Of a DNA stretch of 64,000 bases, positions 40,035 through 48,326 are shown piece by piece (position 1 is the stretch's first letter; the number at the start of each line of letters is the position of its first letter). The DNA comes from Promethearchaeota archaeon. GTDB lineage: Archaea; Asgardarchaeota; Lokiarchaeia; Sigyniarchaeales; SOKP01. The position numbers and the translations under genes are program-made. Under the pieces are notes generated by a model, which worked only from the letters and a program-made list of their open reading frames with translations, made no database searches and was not told the DNA's origin. The stretch covers positions 1-64,000 of the forward strand of contig JAUVXW010000007.1 of the NCBI GenBank assembly GCA_030603385.1, given 5' to 3'.

Positions 40035-40877
40035 ATGAAAAAAATGAAAAATCTAAAAAAAATCACATATATTATTGTTTCATTAATTCTTCTCCAATTT
40101 TTATTTATCTTCTCAGCTCCAACAGTAAGAGCAGACACAAGTGTTCCTGACAATTTCAATCAAAACTTAGATCTAAATAGAATATATATCTATAATGTAA
40201 CTGCATTTAATACTACAAAACCTCTGGAATGGGTAGATGTGGATTGGATGGCACCCACAAAAGGATTTGTGAATGTAACACCTGGAGGACAGATGAAGAT
40301 AAATCTTACTGGTTTTTACGAAAAAGATCCCAACGATTTCTTTAACGTCTTTGAAAGTCCAATGCCCTATATGAATATCGAGTTTTTAGAAAATAGGTCA
40401 GGTATATTATTTACAAATACTACACTATATAATGTTTCAAATGGAGAAGCAGCTCAAAATTTACTTCTTGGTTATAATAGTTTTAAATCAGGATTTCTAA
40501 TTCCAATTTCTGATTTCAACAATTTGACGCAACAAGCGTACGCACAGGATGAGCCACCTTTCATGAATGCAACAGTTTCTGTCATAGAAACGTCAAAGAC
40601 GATTTCTTTTGATTTTAAACAAAAAACTTTCTTACAACAAAAAACCAATTGTATCTACGATAAGGCTTCTGGATTGCTTATTTATACGAATACTAGTTTT
40701 GGGAATTATACTCTTGAGATGACTTTAATTAATCTTCCAAGTTTTCCTTCTGATTCGTTCTCAATACCATCATTCCATTTATTAATAGTAATAACGATCC
40801 TAGGTACAACAATATTAATCAATATCTGCCTAAAAAAAATAAAACTTACTAAGAAGTATTCTAAATTTAGAAATTAA
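40035..40877 (+). CDS. Secreted or membrane-anchored surface protein
   Basis: A 280-residue protein. A basic N-terminus plus hydrophobic stretch (ITYIIVSLILLQFLFIF) ending in SAPTVRA is a signal peptide. The middle is a beta-rich ectodomain with many N-glycosylation sequons (NVT, NTT, NLT, NVS). A C-terminal transmembrane helix (about residues 247-265) is followed by a basic tail, so the C-terminus is cytoplasmic. Together with the next gene it may form a surface pair. No family is recognised. Confidence 0.65.
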   Translation: MKKMKNLKKITYIIVSLILLQFLFIFSAPTVRADTSVPDNFNQNLDLNRIYIYNVTAFNTTKPLEWVDVDWMAPTKGFVNVTPGGQMKINLTGFYEKDPNDFFNVFESPMPYMNIEFLENRSGILFTNTTLYNVSNGEAAQNLLLGYNSFKSGFLIPISDFNNLTQQAYAQDEPPFMNATVSVIETSKTISFDFKQKTFLQQKTNCIYDKASGLLIYTNTSFGNYTLEMTLINLPSFPSDSFSIPSFHLLIVITILGTTILINICLKKIKLTKKYSKFRN

Positions 40878-40913
40878 AATTTATTTTTTTATTTATTATA
40901 TCTAAAAAATACA

Positions 40914-41339
40914 ATGAAAAAAAAAAACAGATTTATACTTATAAGCTTTATAGCAATTTTTTCTTTCAGTTTTTTATTAATTTATAGTTTTATTATAGTT
41001 CCTCAATTGCAATCATCTATTAATCAAATTATTGGGAATGAAAGAGAAAAGCAATATGAAGTAACAAATGTGACTGTAATAATCGATTATTCTGGTGTTA
41101 AAGATAATGAATTATTTGAAAATATTAACCTAACTAACTACAAAACAACAGCATATTATGCATTAGCAAATTGTTGTGCTGTATCTGTGCAAGATTTTGG
41201 ATGGGGGCTTTATGTAAATGAAATAAATGGTGTAGGTCCGGGTTGGATATATTCTATTAATGATGACCCACTACCAAATATACCTTCTAATTATTTCTAT
41301 TTAATGGATAATGATACAGTTAAATGGAAACATGTATAA
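40914..41339 (+). CDS. DUF4430-like (transcobalamin C-terminal-like) surface protein
   Basis: A 141-residue protein with an N-terminal signal/anchor helix (FILISFIAIFSFSFLLIYSF). The ectodomain fits DUF4430: FGWGLYVNEINGVGPGWIYS at about 99-118, then NDDPL...NYFYLMDNDTVKWKH, matching the family's G...V..I.G...GW.Y.VNG and GD.V.W pattern. In transcobalamin this domain caps the corrinoid; most archaeal versions have no known ligand. It follows the other surface gene by 36 bases, suggesting co-transcription. Confidence 0.6.
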   Translation: MKKKNRFILISFIAIFSFSFLLIYSFIIVPQLQSSINQIIGNEREKQYEVTNVTVIIDYSGVKDNELFENINLTNYKTTAYYALANCCAVSVQDFGWGLYVNEINGVGPGWIYSINDDPLPNIPSNYFYLMDNDTVKWKHV

Positions 41340-41363
41340 AAATACAAAGAATATTAGAAGAAA

Positions 41364-41798
41364 TTAATAATTTATATCATTGGTTTGGATTTTCTTTAAT
41401 AGAGGTTCTATATCCCTGAAAGATTTTCTAATTTTATGAAAATAATATCCTAATTTATATCCTTTTTTACATCTTGTAAATAACATAAAATCATTATCAG
41501 CATCACCTACTAATATAATTGTATACCCCTTAGCACCTCTGATAACTGCATCTCTAAGCTCACCTTGTTGTAAACTTTGGCTAATCTTTTCCCCAAGAGA
41601 AATCAATGTAGCTGGACTTGCACTATAGATATCCCCAACAACATCAGTAGTTTCTGAACTAGCAATACGTAATCCATTTTTTGAAACAATAGCAGTTCCT
41701 TCTAAATCAGTAGAACTTTCTAATTGTTCTAAGGCTTTCATTAACTCATCTAAAATTTGTTGGCTGATTTCAAATTCAGATTCTTTAACTTTTTCCAA
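41364..41798 (-). CDS. Roadblock/LC7 domain protein
   Basis: A 144-residue protein with a Roadblock/LC7 fold: an N-terminal helix, the strand pair around LEGTAIVSKNGLRIAS (residues 32-47), a long central helix (LGEKISQSLQQGELRDAVIR), and the strands YTIILVGDADNDFMLFTRC. Such proteins act as regulators of small GTPases of the Ras/Rag/MglA type and are abundant in Asgard archaea. It lies 40 bases after SelB on the same strand, so the two may share a transcript. A functional link between them is unproven. Confidence 0.75.
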   Translation of the reverse strand: MEKVKESEFEISQQILDELMKALEQLESSTDLEGTAIVSKNGLRIASSETTDVVGDIYSASPATLISLGEKISQSLQQGELRDAVIRGAKGYTIILVGDADNDFMLFTRCKKGYKLGYYFHKIRKSFRDIEPLLKKIQTNDINY

Positions 41799-41838
41799 TT
41801 TTAACTCCTCTAATATAATTATAATGATTTTTAAGAAT

Positions 41839-43257
41839 TTAAATCTTTTTTAGATGAAAACTTCTTAACTCTTTTAGATAAACGGGATCTCCCTTTTTTA
41901 CTTCCATTTCATTAGTTTCTATTCCCACAATAACATTTCCTTTAGTACCAAACGTATTTAAAACTCTTGTAAAAGGATGTTCCAACTTTTTGTCAACAAT
42001 CTTTTTAGCACCTATAACACTTTGAGCTAATCCTGTACAAATTATACCTTGAGAATGTTCTGGGTTCTTAATAGTTCCCTTTTTAACTTTATATTTATAA
42101 AAAAGTGGAGGATCTTTATGAATTTTAAATATTTTTGCTGATCCTAAGATTCTAAGAGCTGTAGGGGGTAAATCTAATCGGCTTATAAGCATTATTGTTT
42201 TTTCTTTTCTTATTAAAACCTTTTCTTTCAATATCATTAACGCATTAAATCCATTTTCTTTATTCGAAACAGTAAATTGAATTCTTTTACGATCTTCCTC
42301 ATAATAAGGATAAATATTGCCTACAGTAGTCAACATACCGATCGTAATGTGAACTTGAGTTCCAAAATGAGTTTTTGGTTTGAAGAGTTTATTATTATTT
42401 ACATTTATTTCAATAACATCACAATATTCAAAAGCATCTGGGTTGTTTGTTGCATAACAACCACGATAGATTTTATTCACATCTACCCCTTTTACATTAA
42501 TTCCTATTCGATCACCTGCTTTCGCAGAATCAACATTTTGATGGAAAATTTGAATACTTTTAACGCGACCTGAAGATTTTATTGGTAAAATATCTAAGTT
42601 TTGATTTAATCTTAATTTGCCACTTAGTAATGTTCCTGTCAATACTGCTCCTATACCTTTGATTGGAAAATGATGATCTACAGGAATTATAACATCTCCT
42701 CCAGTATCCCTTTTTAATTCTATAGAATTTATTATGTCTAAAATTCCATGTTTTAATTCCTTAAAACCGGTATTAGTTTTTGCAGAAACGGGATATACTG
42801 GTATATTTGAACCATAAGATGTAGTTTTAAAAAAATTCCTTGTCTTTTCTATTTCATCATTAATATTTCCAGAAAATAGATCAATTTTATTAAGAATTAC
42901 AATTATTTTACTAATTCCAAGCGATTCAACCATAATAATATGCTCTCCAGTTTGCACTTGAGGACCTTTATTTATATCAATAACTATTAAAGCACAATCA
43001 ATGATTTCCACAGATGAGGCACTAATTTTAATTAGATCGGCATGTCCAGGACCATCCACGAGTGTAATAAGATAATCGTTAAGTATAAAACTAGTAAAAC
43101 CTATATCTATTGTAATCCCTCTTTCTTTACTTTGAGGATGAGCATCAATACCTGCTGTTGATATAATTTCACTAAGAACTTCTGCAATTGCCGTTTTCCC
43201 AGAATCTATATGACCAAATAATCCAATATGTACAGGAATTTTCTTAGTAATATCCAT
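41839..43257 (-). CDS. selB: Selenocysteine-specific elongation factor SelB/EFSec
   Basis: A 472-residue translational GTPase. G1 is GHIDSGKT (residues 15-22), G2 the threonine in ERGITIDIGF, G3 DGPGH (68-72), G4 NKID (123-126) and G5 SAKT. The G domain begins IGLFGHIDSGKTA, as in archaeal/eukaryotic SelB rather than EF-1A or aIF2-gamma. Domains II and III follow to about residue 370, and a C-terminal extension of about 100 residues would be domain IV, which in this family contacts the Sec machinery. It delivers Sec-tRNA to UGA codons marked by a SECIS element. tRNA-Sec and SepSecS lie 5-8 kb away on the other strand. It may be co-transcribed with the Roadblock gene. Confidence 0.85.
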   Translation of the reverse strand: MDITKKIPVHIGLFGHIDSGKTAIAEVLSEIISTAGIDAHPQSKERGITIDIGFTSFILNDYLITLVDGPGHADLIKISASSVEIIDCALIVIDINKGPQVQTGEHIIMVESLGISKIIVILNKIDLFSGNINDEIEKTRNFFKTTSYGSNIPVYPVSAKTNTGFKELKHGILDIINSIELKRDTGGDVIIPVDHHFPIKGIGAVLTGTLLSGKLRLNQNLDILPIKSSGRVKSIQIFHQNVDSAKAGDRIGINVKGVDVNKIYRGCYATNNPDAFEYCDVIEINVNNNKLFKPKTHFGTQVHITIGMLTTVGNIYPYYEEDRKRIQFTVSNKENGFNALMILKEKVLIRKEKTIMLISRLDLPPTALRILGSAKIFKIHKDPPLFYKYKVKKGTIKNPEHSQGIICTGLAQSVIGAKKIVDKKLEHPFTRVLNTFGTKGNVIVGIETNEMEVKKGDPVYLKELRSFHLKKI

Positions 43258-43439
43258 CTTTTCTAATTAAAGAAATGATGTAAGATATAAATTCCTTTTT
43301 TTTAATAAAACAACCTAATTTAGATTTGAGAATCCTAATAGAAAAGAGAATTAAATTTCAATAATTCTAAATTTCTTATAGCCTTTTTTAAACTATCCTT
43401 TAATTTTAAAAATAATCGTATAATAAAGATGAATGACTA

Positions 43440-44240
43440 ATGAATTATAGAGAAAATTTCATGGAATGGGAAGATCCAGGAATAGCATTAATTACAGGTG
43501 CTTCTGCCGGAATAGGTGCTGAATTCGCTCGTCAATTAGCTTCACAGGGTTTTGGTTTAATTTTGATCGCAAGAAGAAAAAATAAACTTGAAAAATTGAG
43601 TAAAGAATTACATGAAGAATATTCTGTTTTTGTTGAGGTATTTGTTGGAGATTTATCAAAGCTAGATGATAATCATAAAATTATTTCAAAAATCAAAGAA
43701 ATCGACAACCTTGATGTGCTTATAAACAATGCGGGCTATGGAATTAATAAAACTTTCCTACAAACAGATATAACGGGACATATTAATATGATTAATGTCC
43801 ATTTTACAAGCGCAGTAATGTTTTGTCACGCCGCTATTCCAGGTATGACGAAAAGAAATCGAGGAGTTATTATAAATACGTCATCTACTGCAGCGGTAAA
43901 TAAAAGTCAAATGGGTGTAATGTATACAAGTACTAAGACAGCGCTCACAGTTTTCAGTGAATTATTACAAGAAAAAATTAAAGACACCAATATATATATT
44001 CAAAGTCTGTGTCCAGGATTCACATATTCTGAGTTCCATGACACAGAATCAATGCGTGGTTTTCAACGAACTTGGTTTCCTAAAGAAGCATGGATGGCAG
44101 CCGAAGATGTAGTTCGTCTATCTTTAGAATCTGTAAAAAATAAAGAGGTAATATTCATTCCAGGAAAATATAACCAAAATAACACAAGAAAGATCCGTGA
44201 AGCTGCAATTGAGCAATATCTAAACGGAAAAAGGCTGTAA
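43440..44240 (+). CDS. Short-chain dehydrogenase/reductase
   Basis: A 266-residue classical SDR. The Rossmann motif TGASAGIG is at residues 19-26, NNAG near 97, the catalytic serine in NTSSTAA and the YxxxK pair in MYTSTKTAL. It uses NAD(P)H, with arginines after the second strand (ARRKNKLE) favouring NADP. Substrate is unknown; resemblance is to general SDRs annotated as oxidoreductases of short-chain ketones. It is divergent from SelB across a 182-base gap. Confidence 0.75.
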   Translation: MNYRENFMEWEDPGIALITGASAGIGAEFARQLASQGFGLILIARRKNKLEKLSKELHEEYSVFVEVFVGDLSKLDDNHKIISKIKEIDNLDVLINNAGYGINKTFLQTDITGHINMINVHFTSAVMFCHAAIPGMTKRNRGVIINTSSTAAVNKSQMGVMYTSTKTALTVFSELLQEKIKDTNIYIQSLCPGFTYSEFHDTESMRGFQRTWFPKEAWMAAEDVVRLSLESVKNKEVIFIPGKYNQNNTRKIREAAIEQYLNGKRL

Positions 44241-44401
44241 GTATAAAATTTCAATAAACTCATTTAACATACTATAGAAGAATACAATATTTTTTTTAAT
44301 TTAAAAAGGTAAAGAATGTTTAAAAATCGGACTCGATTAATTTTATTTATTAATTTCATTTTAAGTAATATATAATATAATAATTATTTTACGTGGAACA
44401 T

Positions 44402-45280
44402 ATGCCTAAGTTTTGTCCATACTGTGGAAATCCAGTAAAAGGATCTGATAAATTTTGTATCATATGTGGGAAACCGCTTCTTGCTGATATCCCAAAAAGA
44501 GAAAAGAAGCCTGAAATCAAAGATACTAAGAAAGAAGAGGAAAAAGAGAAATCTGAAAAAAAACCAAAAGAAGAGGCACCAGTGGATAAAGAAGGAAATA
44601 AAGAAATATTAGAATTGGAAGAAAATGAAAAAAATGAAAAGAAATCAAAGAAATCTAAAGAGAAAAAAGATGTAAAACCTCTTCCCGAAGATGTAAAAGA
44701 ACAAATGGTATATTATATTGAATACAATGATATCCAATTAAATAAAAAGGTCTTAATAGATAAGCTAAATGTAATTTCGAAATTAACTAAAGACACTAGA
44801 TATGAATATGATTTCGCCTTCAAGAACGAAGTCAATATAAAACTTGAAGCAGTTAAAACACTAATAAACGAAATGAAACAAAAAGAAACCGTTGTTAAAC
44901 AAAATTTAGAAGAACCTTTTATTGTTCAACGAATTAATAATGATATCGATACAAAAGTGTTATACCTCGAGAACTTAAGCCGTGAACATAAATTACATAA
45001 AGTGGATAAAGAAACCTTTGAGAAATTAAGGGAAAAATACAAACGAGAAAAATTTGATTTGGAGACACAAAGAGAAGATTTAACTGTAGGTATGAAATTA
45101 TGGATTCAAGATTTAAAACTAGAAAAAGCAGAGTTATCTAGTGAGCGCAAACTTAACAAAGGTCAATTCCGCGCAAAAGAGATTTCAGAAGAGCAATATC
45201 AAGGAAACGATAAAGGTTTTGATTTGAGGTTAAAAAAAATTGACACTAAAATCAAAACATTAGAAGAATTGACAAAGTAA
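44402..45280 (+). CDS. Zinc-ribbon protein with charged linker and coiled coil
   Basis: A 292-residue protein. A zinc ribbon opens it (FCPYCGNPVKGSDKFCIICG, residues 4-23), followed by a Lys/Glu-rich disordered linker to about residue 100 and then a long helical coiled coil. The frame opens at GTG 44393, but ATG 44402 gives the usual zinc-ribbon N-terminus MPKFCPYCG. It is of the adaptor type common in Asgard archaea, where zinc-ribbon-plus-coiled-coil proteins may serve scaffolding; function unknown. Confidence 0.55.
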   Translation: MPKFCPYCGNPVKGSDKFCIICGKPLLADIPKREKKPEIKDTKKEEEKEKSEKKPKEEAPVDKEGNKEILELEENEKNEKKSKKSKEKKDVKPLPEDVKEQMVYYIEYNDIQLNKKVLIDKLNVISKLTKDTRYEYDFAFKNEVNIKLEAVKTLINEMKQKETVVKQNLEEPFIVQRINNDIDTKVLYLENLSREHKLHKVDKETFEKLREKYKREKFDLETQREDLTVGMKLWIQDLKLEKAELSSERKLNKGQFRAKEISEEQYQGNDKGFDLRLKKIDTKIKTLEELTK

Positions 45281-45330
45281 AGTTTTAGTAAAACTATTTT
45301 TATTAGGTAATATTTTTAAATTCGATAAAC

Positions 45331-45456
45331 ATGAGAAACAAGATAATTGGTATTATTATTCTAATCATAGCACTTTCTTTATTAACAATAGGGATAGCGC
45401 AAGGACAAAATAATTTGATAAATATTTTTTATGATGAAATGGCAGGAATTCCTTAA
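45331..45456 (+). CDS. Short secreted peptide (41 aa)
   Basis: Codes for MRNKIIGIIILIIALSLLTI then a 21-residue tail. The N-terminus is a typical signal peptide or single transmembrane helix (2-22) ending at a GIAQG junction. It ends 4 bases inside the convergent gene at 45453. Its size and the clear hydrophobic segment make it plausible; no homolog is known to me. Confidence 0.4.
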   Translation: MRNKIIGIIILIIALSLLTIGIAQGQNNLINIFYDEMAGIP

Positions 45457-45752
45457 ATCTCCCACTTTCCTTTTTTAAGAGAAGCTGAATTATCTAGAAA
45501 ACCTTTCTTCTGGAAACTCTTTTCTTGCATTTTTCGAAATTTATTAGATTGACTATAGTGTGGTTTACACAAATAAATTTTCCGACTGGAACTATCTTTA
45601 AGTTTTAACCCTGCTTTTTCCACATATTTCTTCCATGCATTCTCTGAGAGAGAACGAATCGCATTCTCATTACAGTCTTTTACTGAACATTTTCTTTTTT
45701 TAGCCGTTCTTCCTATATCTCCTTTATCTCTAAGTTCCTTGGGAATTTTCAT
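45453..45752 (-). CDS. Small basic zinc-binding-type protein
   Basis: A 99-residue basic protein with Cys residues arranged as KCSVKDCNENAIRSLSENAW near residue 20 and IYLCKPHYSQS near 62, fitting a CxxxC...C..H zinc site. Similar small proteins occur across archaea without a known function. The longest frame begins at TTG 45803, but ATG 45752 (MKIPKELRDKGDIG) gives the typical length. It converges with the tiny signal-peptide gene. Confidence 0.5.
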   Translation of the reverse strand: MKIPKELRDKGDIGRTAKKRKCSVKDCNENAIRSLSENAWKKYVEKAGLKLKDSSSRKIYLCKPHYSQSNKFRKMQEKSFQKKGFLDNSASLKKGKWEI

Positions 45753-45836
45753 GATTTTACACTTGCTAAAAACTTTTTTAGGAATAAATATTATGATTTT
45801 CAAATAATTTTAAATTTTTGCTATATATCGAAAAAC

Positions 45837-46505
45837 TTGAATTTCAACGAAAATTTAATAAGGAAGAAAATATATCCCTGCGATTCTCATTCAAGGACTT
45901 CTCTTAATGATAGTTTCTTTACAAAAGCAGCAGTTCTTTTCTCAATAATCCCCCACGTAAATAAACCTTATGAGCTTATTTTAATTCACCGTTCAAATAT
46001 GGGTACAAGACATAGGGGTGAAATGTCTTTTCCCGGAGGGAAATTTGAACCTGAAGTGGACAAATCTTTAAAAGATACAGCTTTGAGAGAAACTGAGGAG
46101 GAAATAGGTGTACCTAGGAGTAATGTTAGAATTATAGGGTGTTTAGATGATTTTCCTACTATTTCGAAATTTATTGTTACCCCATTTCTCGGACTTATAA
46201 GTAACAACCAAAAACTCAAAAGAGATGAGAGAGAAGTTCAAAAAATCTTGAAAGTCCCGATTGATTTTTTTATAAACAAAATTAACTTCACGGAACAAGA
46301 GTTTAGTGTAGCTGATGAAAAATTCCCTGTTTTTTATTTTAACTATTTTAACGAAGAAAATGGGCAAACTTATACTATCTGGGGTGCTACTGCCTTTTTA
46401 ATCACACATTTCCTTGAGCTAGTCTACAATGTTCAAATCGGGTCAAGAAAAGCAAGGAGACCCACGTTGGATGATATAATAAGAAGGCATCAATATTTAA
46501 AATAA
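45837..46505 (+). CDS. Nudix hydrolase, probable CoA diphosphatase
   Basis: A 222-residue Nudix protein. The Nudix box GGKFEPEVDKSLKDTALRET plus EEEIG spans residues 67-91 with the REXXEE core. Just before it, LIHRSNMGTRHRGEMSFPGG (49-68) matches the CoA-pyrophosphatase motif LLTxRSxxxRxxxGxxxFPGG. The enzyme would split coenzyme A or acyl-CoA into phosphopantetheine and 3',5'-ADP. The initiation codon is TTG 45837; no ATG is closer. It stands alone, divergent from the small zinc-type gene. Confidence 0.75.
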   Translation: MNFNENLIRKKIYPCDSHSRTSLNDSFFTKAAVLFSIIPHVNKPYELILIHRSNMGTRHRGEMSFPGGKFEPEVDKSLKDTALRETEEEIGVPRSNVRIIGCLDDFPTISKFIVTPFLGLISNNQKLKRDEREVQKILKVPIDFFINKINFTEQEFSVADEKFPVFYFNYFNEENGQTYTIWGATAFLITHFLELVYNVQIGSRKARRPTLDDIIRRHQYLK

Positions 46506-46535
46506 TAATTTTTTGTATATTTTAATCTAGCACTC

Positions 46536-46595
46536 TTGATTCTTAGAGTGAGAAGAGCTACTATTGATGATCTAAAAGATAAAAATGTGAAATAA
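46536..46595 (+). pseudogene. Possible remnant of a GNAT acetyltransferase
   Basis: A short frame reads MILRVRRATIDDLKDKNVK and stops. The R-R-A-T-x-D-D-L segment is the typical N-terminus of RimI-like GNAT acetyltransferases. No continuation is found downstream, so it would be a truncated relic, or chance. Confidence 0.3.
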
Positions 46596-46598
46596 TTT

Positions 46599-46751
46599 TT
46601 ATTTTATTTTATCTAATTTAGTAATGTATTCTGAACAGTTTTTACATTCTGGAATTTTACATAAGAAATTAATTTTTGGAAGAGAACAAGCTGAATGAAA
46701 GGGACATTCAAGTAAATTTAAAGCGATTGTGAGATCTACATCACTACTCAT
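46599..46751 (-). CDS. Small Cys-rich protein (50 aa)
   Basis: ATG 46749-46751 opens a 50-residue frame with LECPFHSACSLP followed by FLCKIPECKNCSEY. The Cys/His spacing (C-x2-H-x2-C ... C-x4-C-x2-C) suggests a zinc-binding mini-protein. It lies convergent with the possible GNAT remnant. The regular Cys pattern makes it credible despite the size. Confidence 0.5.
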   Translation of the reverse strand: MSSDVDLTIALNLLECPFHSACSLPKINFLCKIPECKNCSEYITKLDKIK

Positions 46752-46989
46752 ATTATTTTCCCATATTATTTGTTTTTTTTAAGAAAATAGCAGTTATTTA
46801 TTTATAAAGAGAAAAACAGTTCAAATTTAGTAAATCATTATTTTAATTAGATCTACTTAAAAAAGAATATATTATAAGACAATATAATATCTAAATAATA
46901 ATTTTTTCTGATAGAAATAAAGAATAAACTTCAATTAGAATTGTATATTTTTTGCATTAATTATATTAAAAACAATAATAGAGATTAAT

Positions 46990-48207
46990 ATGAAGTATAG
47001 AAAAATGGGTTCACTTGATTGGGAAGTCTCTGCTCTTGGTTTTGGGGCGATGCGATTACCGGTATATAATCCATTAAAAGTAAATGAAGAAGAAGCAATC
47101 AAGATGATTCGATATGCAATTGACAATGGTGTGAATTATGTTGACACAGCTTATCCTTACCATAATGGTCAAAGTGAAGTTGTTGTGGGAAAAGCTTTGA
47201 AGGATGGATATCGTGAAAAAGTCCATCTGGCTACTAAATCACCCCTCTGGATGGTAAAAAAAGCAGAAGATTTTGATAAATTTCTCAATGAACAAATTGA
47301 ACGATTACAAACTAATCCTGATATTTATCTCTTTCATGGATTAAATAGAAGTAGGCTTGAGAAGATTAAAAACCTGAATTTAATCGAAAAAATAGAAGAG
47401 GCTAAAGCTAAAGGATTAATCAAATACATCGGCTTTTCTTTTCATGATAATTATGAAGTGTTTAAAGAAATTATTGACTATTATAATTGGGATTGCTGTC
47501 AGATCCAATATAACTACCTTGATGTTGAATATCAAGCTGGTACAAAGGGAGTGCAATACGCTGGTAGTAAGGGTATTGCTTTAATAATTATGGAACCAAT
47601 TCGTGGAGGAAAGCTAGCCATTCCTGACAATGTTTTGGATAGAAAACCTGAAATAAAAGAAGTGCTTGATAAATCAGAAGTGAAAAGAAGTATGCCTGAC
47701 TGGGCCTTACAATTTGTATGGAACCATCCAGAAGTTTCAGTGGTATTAAGTGGGATGAGTTCTATGCAACAAGTTGTAGAGAATGTTGAATCCGCCAGCA
47801 AATCAGTAATTAATACCCTCACTAAAGAAGAATTGCAAACGATTTCTGAATTACGTGAAGCATATAGTAAATATATTATGGTTCCTTGTACGAGTTGCGG
47901 TTATTGCTTACCATGCCCAAATGGTGTCGCTATACCTGGAGTTCTTAGAATGATAAATGATCTCTACTATTGGGGTGACCGTGGTAGACCCAGAATTGCT
48001 TTTTTCTATAATAGGATGGCAAAATCAGAGGAAGATTTTGAAAAAAGGAAAGCTGCTGGCGAAGAAGTTGAAGGAGCAGCTACATTATGCATACAATGTG
48101 GAGATTGTCTTGATAAATGCCCTCAACAGATTGATATTCCCTCCTGTATGGAACAGGCTAATGCATTATTTGAAGAAAATAAAAGAGTTTCAGAAGTATT
48201 TAAATAA
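46990..48207 (+). CDS. Aldo-keto reductase with C-terminal 4Fe-4S motifs
   Basis: A 405-residue protein. Residues 1-285 form the AKR barrel with D52 (YVDTAYPY), Y57, K83 (ATKSP) and H116 (YLFHGLN) as the catalytic tetrad. The C-terminal 100 residues carry two Cys clusters, CTSCGYCLPCPNG (300-312) and CIQCGDCLDKCPQ (367-379), as in archaeal/bacterial oxidoreductases that pair an AKR fold with ferredoxin-like iron-sulfur binding. Substrate unknown. Its stop is only 8 bases before tRNA-Sec, so the tRNA may be cut from its transcript. Confidence 0.8.
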   Translation: MKYRKMGSLDWEVSALGFGAMRLPVYNPLKVNEEEAIKMIRYAIDNGVNYVDTAYPYHNGQSEVVVGKALKDGYREKVHLATKSPLWMVKKAEDFDKFLNEQIERLQTNPDIYLFHGLNRSRLEKIKNLNLIEKIEEAKAKGLIKYIGFSFHDNYEVFKEIIDYYNWDCCQIQYNYLDVEYQAGTKGVQYAGSKGIALIIMEPIRGGKLAIPDNVLDRKPEIKEVLDKSEVKRSMPDWALQFVWNHPEVSVVLSGMSSMQQVVENVESASKSVINTLTKEELQTISELREAYSKYIMVPCTSCGYCLPCPNGVAIPGVLRMINDLYYWGDRGRPRIAFFYNRMAKSEEDFEKRKAAGEEVEGAATLCIQCGDCLDKCPQQIDIPSCMEQANALFEENKRVSEVFK

Positions 48208-48215
48208 AAAATTTT

Positions 48216-48308
48216 GGCCCTTGACGGTTAGAGTGGTCTCTGACACTGGGCTTCAAACCCAGTTATCCTGCGGAGGGATAGGGGTTCGATTCCCCTCGAG
48301 GGCCGCCA
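48216..48308 (+). tRNA. tRNA-Sec (anticodon TCA)
   Basis: Folds as a selenocysteine tRNA. The acceptor stem has 9 bp (GGCCCTTGA 48216-48224 with TCGAGGGCC 48296-48304, one wobble). The T stem has 4 bp (GGGG/CCCC), giving the archaeal/eukaryotic 9+4 fold. The D stem has 6 bp (TTAGAG/CTCTGA) with a 4-base loop. The anticodon stem is CTGGG/CCCAG with loop CTTCAAA, anticodon TCA at 48253-48255. A long variable arm has a TATCC/GGATA stem. The discriminator is G, and CCA is encoded (48306-48308). No intron. It lies 8 bases after the AKR gene and 18 bases before SepSecS, an unusually tight packing. Confidence 0.95.
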
Positions 48309-48326
48309 ATGGATAAGTGATATAGC

